DNA of 64,000 bases, taken from positions 8,519,980 to 8,583,979 of the forward strand of contig NC_030850.1 in NCBI RefSeq assembly GCF_000208745.1, read 5' to 3'. The DNA is from Theobroma cacao (taxonomy: Eukaryota; Streptophyta; Magnoliopsida; Malvales; Malvaceae). Shown piece by piece: positions 25,101-36,048 of the stretch (within the stretch, counting starts at the first letter, position 1; each line of letters starts with the position of its first letter). Both the position numbers and the translations under genes were made by a program. Under the pieces are notes generated by a model. That model had not been told where the DNA came from and ran no database searches. It was given only the letters and a program-made list of their open reading frames with translations.

Positions 25101-26884
25101 GAAAGTTAGATTTATTGAAGAAGTTGGAGAGGTAGCCAACTCTAACAAGGTTTGACCCCTATGCCATCCATGCATGTTAATGACCAAACATACATTACTA
25201 GCATACATAGAAGAAATCACATGTATAAAACATTACATGTACTAGACAAAGGAAGATAATTTTCAGTCCAGAGAAACAAATCTAATGAGAAAACAATGAG
25301 TTAGACCTTAATTCTGACAAATGCAGGATATCTCCACAGCGCACACAAGGTTTGTGGTAGCCGCCAATAGAATTACCATCAGCCTTTATGATGAAGTGGT
25401 AGCGTTTAGAACAAACTGGATGACCGCTCCACCCTAACCATTCAACATTGTAGATAGATTAGGAAAACTCCTATCAATTAAAATTTTATTTATTTGTTAA
25501 TAATAACCCAATAATAATAATCAATAATCAAGATGGTTCATGAATTCACACAACTACGCAACTATTCATGTTAAACGGAAAAGTCCAAAAAATTATTTCC
25601 ATTTGTCCAATACAAGCAACTAGCATCAAAGGAATCAAATGCTAATTCTAATTTCCTACAATCCTAATTACGGTTATAAACGCTGAAACATTTACCATAG
25701 CGTTCACAGCTAACCCCAAACAAAAAATCTTTGCTTAAAATATGTATAAATAAAAATAAAAATAAGCGAATGACGGATGACCTGTCAAAAGTCAATTGGA
25801 TAAGCATGATGAGAAGTCAGGAGCAGAATATGACAAACAAACTTAGGAAACCCCCAGATACGAGTGTCTAGATTAGTAAAACAATCCCCCTTGCAATCAC
25901 TCTTATTTACGACCATATGCCACTAAGAGTCTAAAATTAAGAACGATAAAAAGAATCGATGACAGCTGTGTGGCAGCCGCTACATGTGTCGCGTCACCAT
26001 AAAAAGAGCCACCAATCAAACGCACGTGGGGCCCCAAAGATTCATAATAGAAAGAAAATAAATTATCAATCCAATCCAAACATCGACTAAAATAATAAAA
26101 TAATAAAAACAATCAATATACTTAAAAATGCCCATCAAAGATCACTATCACTACTGGGCCCCACTTTTACCCACTCCTACAAGTTACCCATTAAAATAAA
26201 ACTGCTTCCATCTCTTCCCATTTTCTCACGAGACGAACACTTTTATTATTTGTATTTTTCAGAACTTAGATGTCCCATCTCATTGAGTTTCGAATTTATA
26301 TTTTCTACTCTCACGAGATTATAACATTATCTATCTCATCGTTAATTTTTTTTCAATTTTCCAAATATAGAAAAAATAGTACCAACAAAATTGTTTTTTA
26401 TTTTTAGTATTATTAAGTTAATTTATTAGGATTGCCATTTTCCCGCCATTTGCGAAAAATGCAACCGGTAACCGAAGTAAAACCGGAAACCCGAGAAAGT
26501 GCCTAGAGATGCGTGAAAGACACAGAATCGGTCAATGACTCGGCCCGAGTCCCACTTACCAACGACTCGGCACTGGTCGCAGTAGATGGATCTAGATCTA
26601 GCGACGTCCTCCTCCACCACGTCTAGACAAACCATGGTGGAGGAGGAATCAGAGCCGTCCGTCGCGTTACCGACCCTGAAGAGGATCTGCCAAGTCATCA
26701 GGTGAGGAAAAAGAGAAGTCGGAGGCGGCATGAGCGCGTGCTTCGTTAGAAACGACCTGATGTTAGCCCGAAACGGCATGGCAACGCTAGATCCCGAAGC
26801 AGAAGAAGGAAAGGTGAGGAAGTCGTAGAGATCGGCCGTTACTCTCCTCTTCATCCTCTTCACGGGCATGCCGTTGACGACCAT
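22196..26884 (-). CDS. PHD-finger protein of the MS1/MMD1 family (At1g33420-like)
   Basis: A nuclear chromatin-reader type protein of 700 residues in five exons: 26560-26884, 25307-25433, 24322-24537, 23231-23845, 22196-23015 (2103 bases). The N-terminus MVVNGMPVKRMKRRVTADLY has a basic cluster. A Cys-rich stretch (PVCSKRYHF, PCVRCGDILH, CKSCSH) spans exons 2-3, and the central block (HGVIHSNCYGHLLRVNGREGG, GLEYRLLHAITKGHPWYGDWGYEFG) is shared with MALE STERILITY 1 and MMD1. A C-terminal PHD finger at about 620-667 has the Cys4-His-Cys3 pattern: CIC, ACDVCGVWQHTRC, FVCYRC. MS1 and MMD1 control pollen development. The closest member by length and start is the uncharacterised At1g33420, so a male-fertility role is not assumed. 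The ATG at 26882-26884 is the first of the frame. Confidence 0.92.
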
Positions 26885-29800
26885 AGTGGCGCGTGGAATC
26901 AGATTCAAAGCGCGTGAGATGAGATCTGAGGGTGAGGACGAGCGGATCTGATGGGGTGAGGAGGTTTGGGGGGCGGCTACAGAGGAACAAAGGAAGAAGA
27001 GAGGGAAACGAGAAAGGGTTTGGTTGCTTAGCGGTAAGTGTTGGGATGAGGGAGTGAGTAGCTGTGGAGGTCTCTTTTTTTCTGATCAATCAATCATATG
27101 TTTGATTGATACGGTGATATGGTTATTTTTGGGCTTTCCTTTTTTCCCACATCATAAATAGGTTGGGTAGTATCCTATGATAATTATTAATTAATTAGTT
27201 TTAAACTTTTATGATAATAAAGTACTAGTTTTCTCGAGAAGAGTTTTATGTCGGTTTTGGTTGGGGCCATGGGAAGTGAGGAAGGCGGAAGGAGCATCCA
27301 AATCTTTTCGTTTAATTAGTATTGTGGTTAAGCCGTGGCTGCTATGATGACAAAATTACTTTATTACCCTCGAAGCAACCCCTAAATGAAACGAAAAGAT
27401 GTAAGAAAGGAGGAAGTTAATGTAAATTTGGCTTTCAACACTGCTTCCAGGAAGGTTCGCGCGGTCTCTAGGTCGTTTCTTTATGTAAAGCAGTACGAAT
27501 TAAATAATAAATACTAGTGAAATACGGAATACTTTTTTTTTATCTATGAGAAATTACAAAAACCATTTTCCGATTTAATTGAAAAATGTACTTACCATTT
27601 TTAGTTTCAAAAATACCTTCTTATCCTTTTAATAAAGGTATTGTTGTTAATTATTAGTTAACCTTAAATAGAAAGCTAAATGAACCTTCTTGTTAATTAT
27701 TTATTTTTTAAAAAATTTTATATTTTTTTAACTGCAAAATTATGAATTTTTTAAAGGAAGCAAAATAGTCAAATTACAATAAAATAGTGCATAGAATGAA
27801 ACTCCTATAATATAGTTTAAGAGAATTATATTTTAATTAAATTACATTATAAATTTATTGCACTTATATATATTAATTTTTTTATAAATGTATTGAAATT
27901 ACTTTTAGTTAAAATAAACTCATTAATTCTCATTGTATTTTCAAAATAATAAGTTTTTTCTTTTTATGTGAAAAAGTAAATTAAAATTTATGTTTTTTTA
28001 TATAAAAATTTATGATTATTTGAAAAGCATATAAATTGAAAAGTTATGTCACATTATGTGGCATAATGAGACTATTAGATTGTAAGTGATTTTTCATATG
28101 AAAATTATGTCTCTTAATAAAGTAACATATTAACAAAACATCTCTAAATTTAAAATTACAAGACATATTTTAATTCAAAAGTTTTAATATAAAAAGTTAT
28201 GAATTATTATCTTATGGTATGAATTGTTATCTTTTCACAAAGTAATTATTGGAATAAAACTTTTATTTAAAAATTATATCGTGCAACATGCAATGGTATT
28301 TTTAGGAAATAAAAGTTCCTTGATAGAAAGGTTGTGCTCTTAAAAAAGATACACTTACAAGTCTATATTAAAGACTTGTTGCTAACCATTTTAATACATC
28401 AAACAAACAAAATAATAGTAGAAAATTAAGAGGAAAAAAAGTGTTATGTTATAAATAAAAATATTTACTTTGAGTTCCCTCCATTTATTAAAAGAATACA
28501 AATTTATCATATTCTACTTGTTTAATAAAATATATTTTAAAGTTAAACAACTTTATAACCCTAGATGTATCTAGCGATATACTTTTATAAAATGCAAGAT
28601 GAAGTTATATATTGTTCTTATTGTATCTTTAAAACTATTTACATAATTGTTTTTGATATACTGAGTGGTAAGAGCAAAATAAATCTTAAAAATAATATCT
28701 ATTAAAAGACATGCCTTAAATTCAATTTTGTCGATTTTTTTAAATTCCAACTAAATCTCATTTACACCAAAATTAATTTGGAAAAAATGTTTTGCGATTT
28801 AGAAATGTATTAAACAAAAGAAAAAAGAAAAACGAGGGAAAAAGAGAAAGAAAATAAACAAAATCATTATATTTTTAGTATTTAAAGAAAAAATTAAATA
28901 AATATTAGTTTGATTAGTAGTATAATAACGGTAACTTTTTGAAGAGAGATACTTTATTTGCAATCAAATCTTATAAATGACAATTATTTTTTCTAATTGA
29001 GTTATATATGATACACATTTAAATTATAATTAAACCTAATTAATAAACATATAAAGCTAATTAAAATTTTCAACCGTAATTATAATTAATTAAATTTCAC
29101 AATTTTGTATTAAAAATAAAAACTCTTGGGACAAAAGGAAAGAAAAAAGATACGAGATAAAAAGAGAAAGTAAAAAAAAAATGGAATATGAATAAGAAGA
29201 AATAAATAACAATTAGTATCCTCATCTAAAGTAAATTTGGTAATTACCGCTATTACTTTTCAGGGAGATAAGTTTATTTTCAACCAAACCTTAGAGCGTA
29301 AGAGAGTGTTTTTCAAACTCATAAAGGTGATCTCCAAGCAGTTTTTGTCTTTTAGCCGTAATTAAATAATAATTAATGTGATAATAGTTTTGGATTACTT
29401 AAACACCCTTACTGTTCCAACGGCTTTCATTCAAATCTCATCATTAGTATCTCTGGCGGAAATGCTTTAATTTTTATCTTTCCAAATAAATCAAAATTCT
29501 TTTAATAATTTAAAACATAAGAGATTTCATTAAAAACAAATAAGCTTAATTTTTCGGCATGTTATTAAATTCGTCTCTAGGTGGGGACAAGTACGAATTG
29601 ATTGGAAGCTAGCTACTCAATTAATTATGACTTAGTGATAGGATAAGGTCCAATGCTACAAGGCCCAACCGCAAGCCTTAATCAAAATTATCTCCAGCAA
29701 TTAAGTCTTGCTAGGTCATTCTAGCAATAAGCTCAATTTCTCAATCAAAGTCCACTAAAGTTCAAACCTTTGAAACTTAACGCCGAAGAAAGTGTTACTT

Positions 29801-30445
29801 GCTCAAGAAGGACTCTCTAATACTCTTTAAAAAATTCTCTATAATATTAAGAAAAATTCAAATAAATTATAACTCTTTTATTATGTACAATTAAATATTT
29901 TTATTTTTATTTAAATTTAAATAAAACTTGATAGTTAATATTTAATCAATTATAATTGTTAATGGTTAATCATAAAGACTTATTTACTTTAAAATAAAAA
30001 TATATGAACTTAATTAAATATAATATAAATATAAATATTTATTTAATTTTTTTAAATAATTCAAGAATTTTATTAAGTATTATACAAATTTATTTCTTTT
30101 CCTTCATATTTTTCGTAAACCAAATAGGATAATTTGACTCATAGGAATAACGGTTCGATTTTGGACCGATTTGGAGGCAATATTGTTACCATGCTTAATT
30201 TTTTTGTAGGAATATATATATATATATATATATATATATCAATCAAATGATTTATTCTAATAAAATCTGAAATAACTATTATCGTCTCTTTTTAGTTATT
30301 TCGTATGGTTAAGAATACAACATACATTATTTTTAAAATGATTCATATAATAGTATAAATTTTCAATGCTTTCCATTCTGACGAGCAATACTGTGTAGTT
30401 GCTAATTCATTTCTATTTTTACTAGAATAAAAAAAAATCTGAAGG
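26885..30445. other. PHD 5' region and long AT-rich intergenic stretch
   Basis: The first ~200 bases hold the presumed 5' untranslated region of the PHD gene. From about 27.5 kb the DNA is strongly AT-rich without open frames of interest. There is a (TA)n run near 30212-30238. Two A-rich blocks at about 28800-28985 and 29105-29297 look like diverged direct copies. Confidence 0.5.
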
Positions 30446-31342
30446 TGGTGTTTGGTATTTTATTAGAAATGTGATTGTTATTAAATGTGATTGCTAAGAA
30501 TATTATTGTTTAGAAGATAATTTTTTAACGTTTCGTATAATATAAGAAAATGATGATTGTAAGAAATGTGATTGTTAAAAAAATTATATTGTAGTATTTG
30601 ATTTAAAAGCATTTTACTGAAAATGTAACGCAAATTTATAAAGTTATTTTTATATATAAAAATATAAAATTGAATACTTACCTTCTTTTTAATATAAATT
30701 TTTAAATTTATATTTTTTATAAAAATTGATTAAAGTAAAAATTATAAAATTATTTTATAAACTAATGAATAAATATATAAAAAAATAAAAACATCAAAAG
30801 ACAACGAAATCCAAAAAGTGTTGAAAGAGGATTATTGGTGGGTTTTTTTTAATTGATTTACTTTGTTTTACCCTTGACAAAATTAAAAAAAAAAAACTCA
30901 ATAAGCTATTGCCTTAAAATGTAAAAAGATCATATCCTTCTTCCAAACACACCACAAAGTGCTGGAACAAAAATGTGATTGACGTTAACAAAGCTTCTCA
31001 GCTGACTTTTTGTCAAGAAGGAGATGCCTATCTTGATGGTGGGTTTTGATGTTGCTGGTAAAATCACTATTTTGTATAAGGAAAAAAAAATTATAATCAC
31101 TTGAAAATCATTTTTAAAAAAAGAAGAAAGGAGAGGATCAGATTATGGTGAAGATAATTTGAAAAAAAAAAATTATAACTTCATTTCTAAAGAAGAAAGT
31201 AATTTTAAAAAATGATATTTATTTTACTCGTGATCACTTTACAATAAAAAGATTTTCTCATATCTGTTTTATAAACCAAACGTTATAAGCACAGCCAATT
31301 AAAATATAGAAATCTTTCCTACTTATCTCATACCAAACGCCA
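30446..31342. mobile_element. MITE-like element with GGYGTTTGGTA ends
   Basis: The left end TGGTGTTTGGTAT (30446-30458) is matched on the other strand by TGGCGTTTGGTAT at 31330-31342, giving a 13-base inverted repeat with one mismatch. The roughly 900-base interior is AT-rich with repeated AAATGTGATTG motifs (near 30470-30570) and has no coding frame. No clear target-site duplication was seen, so the class is not assigned. Confidence 0.4.
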
Positions 31343-31833
31343 ATAGAGTTCGAACTTAGTACCCGTTATAACATAAGGTCCGCAGAAAATTGAAGTGCTG
31401 GCAGGTGTAGATGTTATGAAGGAAAGGAAAACCCAGATGACAAGCAATTAATGGAAAAAAACCTTCGTTTTCCATGGAAATTTCTTGCTATGCAGTAAGT
31501 CAAATAACTGTTAACCTCGGTAAAAAGTACAAAGGCATGTCACAATTTTATCGAGGAGCTTGAAATATGAAAAGAGACGCTCTCCCTAAGCAGCCTGAAC
31601 TAACGGACCAACCAAAAGGATTGGCTAAAGGGACAAGAAAATGCAAATAGCTTGCTAAAGACCATGAATATTATGAAACAAGCAAGCATCATCCCTCTCT
31701 CCTTTGACGGATGTTTGAAATAAGCCGTTTTAACAAATTTTCTAAGGGAAGCATCATCAATACCTCTCATTCACAGGATCATTTTTCTATGCTATTTCAA
31801 AGGAGGAGATCATAGAAAACAAAGTTGTCCCTG

Positions 31834-33495
31834 ATGATGATGAGCTTTATCTCTTTGCTGCTTGCAGTCTCATTCTCAGAGTCAGATGGTATGGAGGTGG
31901 GACGGGCGCCAGCCCAGTTCCCGGCAATGTTTGTGCTAGGAGATTCCTTGGTGGATAATGGGAACAACAACGGCTTGAGCTCTTTGGCAAAATCCAACTA
32001 TCTTCCTTATGGTATTGATTTCCCAGGAGGACCAACTGGGAGGTTCTCCAACGGAAACACCATCGTAGATTTCCTTGGTACTTTTTTTATTATTATTATA
32101 TACATAGAGCTAACTTTAGAACTTGAATATGTCACCAGTTAAGTGAAATTAACTGAAATAACAATTATTTAAACTCAAAAAGACTTTATAAATCCCACCA
32201 CAAGTCATTAATAACCTTATCATAATGATTTACATGTATACATCTTGCAGGAGATTTGTTGGGTCTTCCTCTTCTTCCAGCCTTCACTGCAACTTTCACT
32301 GGAGAAAGAGACGTTCGTAGTGGAGTAAACTATGCTTCAGCAGCAGCAGGGATCCTCGATGAAAGCGGACTAAATCTAGTAAATTCTTATCCAACTTTAG
32401 GTTTCCTTAAACATCTCTTGATTCAATGAATGAATGACTTAATTTCACCGCACGAGTCATCGTGACGCAGGGGGACAGGTTCAGCTTGAGTCAGCAGGTT
32501 CAAAATTTGGGAAGTACATTGAACCAACTGAGAAACCAAATGGATGAGGTGGAGCTGAAACAGTATTTGAGAAAGTCTTTAGTTGTGATGAACATTGGTA
32601 GCAATGACTACATCAATAATTACCTCAAGCCCTCATTTTATTCCTCCAGCTCCACTTACAATCCTGAAGATTATGCTGATCTTCTTATAATGAACTACGC
32701 AGGGCAAATTATGGTAAGACAATCTTCTGCAATCATATATATATATATATATATTTATGTCCTCAAGAATGGAGAATTTGTGTTCAAATAATTTTGATTT
32801 CTGATATATGTTTATTGTTTCTTGAAAGCTGGAGTGAGTTAAAAAAGGGTCTGAAATCTGACTCTGAAGCAGTGACAGTGATTCATTTGTAGGCACTATA
32901 CAGATTAGGACTGAGAAAATTTTTGTTGGCGGGCATTGGCCCCCTTGGTTGCATACCGAATCAGCTAGCTACGGGTCTTGCTCCACCAGGGAAGTGTGTA
33001 TCTGCTGTTAATGATATGGTGAGAATTTTCAATAAGCGGCTCAAATCTCTTGTTGATCAGCTAAATGCTAACCACACCGACGCCGGGGCCATTTTTGTTT
33101 ATGGCAATACCTATGGAGCCTTCAATGACATACTAGGTAGTCCTGCCACTTACGGTAAGTCCACCTTAAATCATCGTCACCAGAAACACGCATCAACCTA
33201 TTCGTTCTTGGGGGTTAATTTCATTTAAATATCCTAGTTAAGAATGTTCTAATAAACTAGCATTGATTTTGCAGGATTCAGTGCCACAGATAGAGGATGT
33301 TGTGGCATTGGAAGAAATAGAGGGCAAATAACTTGTCTCCCCTTTTCAATCCCATGCTCAAATAGGGATGAATATATCTTCTGGGATGCGTATCATCCGA
33401 CCCAAGCTTTCAATGAGATTATTGCCCAAGAGGCATACTCAGGCTCCCAATCTGCTTGCTATCCCATCAATGTAAAACAAATGGCTCAAGTCTGA
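31834..33495 (+). CDS. GDSL esterase/lipase (SGNH hydrolase)
   Basis: A secreted serine ester hydrolase of 365 residues in five exons: 31834-32077, 32251-32378, 32471-32713, 32893-33154, 33275-33495 (1098 bases). A short hydrophobic signal sequence ([15 protein letters not shown]) opens the protein. Block I is [11 protein letters not shown] with nucleophile Ser38. [10 protein letters not shown] gives the oxyanion Gly, and GSNDYINNY gives Asn169 (block III). The last block WDAYHPTQ supplies Asp330 and His333, so all catalytic residues are present. [11 protein letters not shown] and RGCCGIGRN are typical of the plant family. It resembles the At1g71250-type group; its substrate, perhaps a cell-wall or cutin ester, cannot be told from sequence. 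The five-exon layout with a GT-AG border at each junction is standard. Intron 3 holds a TA microsatellite near 32737-32752. Confidence 0.93.
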
Positions 33496-33499
33496 TTTC

Positions 33500-34660
33500 T
33501 GCTCCAACTCACGTTATGAGTGTAGGGCAAAAAAGAAGCATCACCCTTATTTTTGTCTAAAATGAAGTGTCATGATTACTAGTAATTTATTATTAAATTA
33601 ATTAATTTTATATTACTATCAAAAAGCAAAGGCAACTCCACTTTGATTTTTCCGTTAATATAAGAAGAAAAAACACAGGAAAAATACCTCGCCGTTGAGG
33701 CTCAGGAGAGGATCACAAGAAATCCATTTCTACCAGTAGGCAGGGACCAGGGAGTATTCCTTTGTCTTTACCATAAAGTGTAAGCCGTCCGTCAAAGATA
33801 TTTCACCCTCCCCACGCTGGCATGCACAAGCCCTTCACTCCCATTAAGCACAGGTCAGGTCTACTTTTGCAACAACATGGCACGTGACAAGCGTACTGAA
33901 AGATTCTTTTCCCCTCCCCCAAATTCCACTTTACAAGAGGGAAAAACACGAGGGGGCGAGCGAGAAAAGGATGGAAGGATGAGGAGAGAAAAAAGGTCCA
34001 CGGAGCGCGAGAAGAGAGGAAGAGGGAAGATCGAATTTGGTCTAGTGGTGGGTGTGGGTGCACTATGCTGCTGCGCCCGTCCTCGAAGCCAAATTTATAA
34101 TGTCTACATTAGGAGCCTTAAGAAGACACTGCAAAAGAATTTTCATTCAATGCTTAAAAAATTTAAATCAGATGTGTCATCAAACATTAATATATAAATA
34201 AAAATGAATTAATTAAGAATTTTGGAAACTAATCATATAATATTTTTTTAAAAACAATAATTAGAATTCTATTACAATACTGTTAATTAATTTTTTTTGA
34301 ATGGCGATATTGTTCACTAATTAGATTAAAATACTAGTAACTAATAAAAAATAGATTGTAAATAAAATTAATTTTATGTATCACTCATTTCCTTAAAATA
34401 CAATTAGAATACAAGAATTTTTTTATAATTATATTATATAATTTCGTAATACATGATTTTTCTTCTAATAATGAATAAATTGATAAAATGAGATAAAATT
34501 ATTCCAAGGTTGATTTATTTACCCACAAATTGAATTACATATAATGTAAAGCATTACAAATAATTGAGGTAAAAATTAGTACTAACTCTTTTAATAATAA
34601 TTCAACACAAACCGTGTTGAAAATTAAATTTAACTTGTGTTTGGAATCCGACACTCCTTA
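33500..34660. other. intergenic between GDSL gene and SGS3
   Basis: No gene recognised. A G-box-like CACGTG lies near 33882. The 33880-34060 stretch is rich in GA on the plus strand; its open frames on both strands are low-complexity. Confidence 0.45.
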
Positions 34661-34667
34661 GTAGACC

Positions 34668-36048
34668 CTATATAAATGCCGGTCTCAGTCCAATCTTCCC
34701 TGTCACGCAATTCTCTTTTATTACCTCTCTACTCACTCTCACCCTTTTAGGTATTCACTCTTCTCTGTCGCACTCGCCGCCCATACGACAAACTCCGTCG
34801 TCATTTCTGGTACGTTGTTCTTCCTCCTCCTTCGTTGCGATCGCTTTACGATCCTTACCATCTTTGCTAAATATATGCATTTATATGCTTTTTTTTTAAC
34901 ATGCAAAGAGAGAGCTATATGTGTTTGAAAGAGCAGTGGATTCTATACGTATTTGAATGCGTACGTACGGCTCTGTGTACCAATGTGTTTTTTTTTTTGT
35001 TTTTAAGTTTTTTCAGTTTATCGACATTTTTATGAAAAAGATGACTATATTTTGGAGCTTTTTTTCTTCTTGGGATTCGTTTGATTTTCTCTTTGCAGTG
35101 GTGGAGGTGTTACTTTTCTTTCTTTTTTTTTGGGGGGGGGGGGGGGGGGTGGGGGGTGGATCGACGATTCTGGATGCATTTAAGTATATAGAATTTTCGG
35201 TTTTATTTATATTTATTTTAACATGGATGTTTTTATGATATGAGTTTTGAGTTTTTGTTTGCTTAGGGTTTAGGGTTTTGTTTTTCCCTTGTTTTGTTTC
35301 TTTTCTTTTGATTTTTTTTTTGAATTCTTGTTTTCTTCCGGAGATTTCATTTGTTTCTCAATAAGTATAACCCACACACTCTCTCAAATAGTTTTTTCCT
35401 TTTTTTGGTAATGGGAAAGCTATTATAGAGTGACTACCTTTTGGGGGAAATAGTTTTCATTAAGAAATGCTTCATTGCTAATGTTTGGCTATCTCATTTT
35501 AAATATAAAATAGGGAATAAAAATTTTAAATGACTAATGTCTATATCTACAAGAGTTTGTGTAAGCAATGATGCCAATAAATTGTTTTCTGGGCTTCCGC
35601 CTTTCAGAACCATAACAACTGAGTGCTTATAGTCTTTGAACTCTTTTTGTTGTATACATTTAATTCCTGTTGTGTTTGATTAAATTCAGATGTTAATAAG
35701 ACTCTTATAAATTGTCTTTTTGAAAACTTGAGGCTACTTTTTGAGCCAATGCAATGGGTATCTGATTTGGTCTTTTTACGCGAAGTTTAGCAGAAATAGA
35801 TGCTTGGCAGAAATAGGTGCTTCGTAATTGAGAATCATAGATTCAGTGGTTTTGACTTTGTGGTTTGACAAGGATATGATGATCATGATCATATAACCAA
35901 TTAATAGTTTTAAGACACTTTCAGACAGCACCATTTTCCCAACATTTTCATGGTTAATTGCTGTAGATTTTTTTGGTTTCTTTCTAGACTTATCTTCTAC
36001 TTCTAACAATCAAATTTATCATATTTTATCAGAGGATTGTGTTGGAGG
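34668..36048 (+). promoter_or_regulatory. SGS3: SGS3 core promoter, 5' leader exon and leader intron
   Basis: A TATA box (CTATATAAAT, 34668-34677) is followed by a CT-rich leader likely starting near 34700. A donor at 34810 (CTG/GTACG) and an acceptor at 36031-36032 (TATCAG) define a probable leader intron of about 1.2 kb, ending 16 bases before the start codon. Long CT-rich leaders with introns are frequent in broadly expressed plant genes. The exon boundaries are inferred, not shown by transcripts. Confidence 0.5.

Noticed and set aside
34957..35238. 93-residue frame through the poly-G run
   Set aside because: It lies in the SGS3 leader intron and its Phe- and Gly-rich text reflects simple T and G runs.
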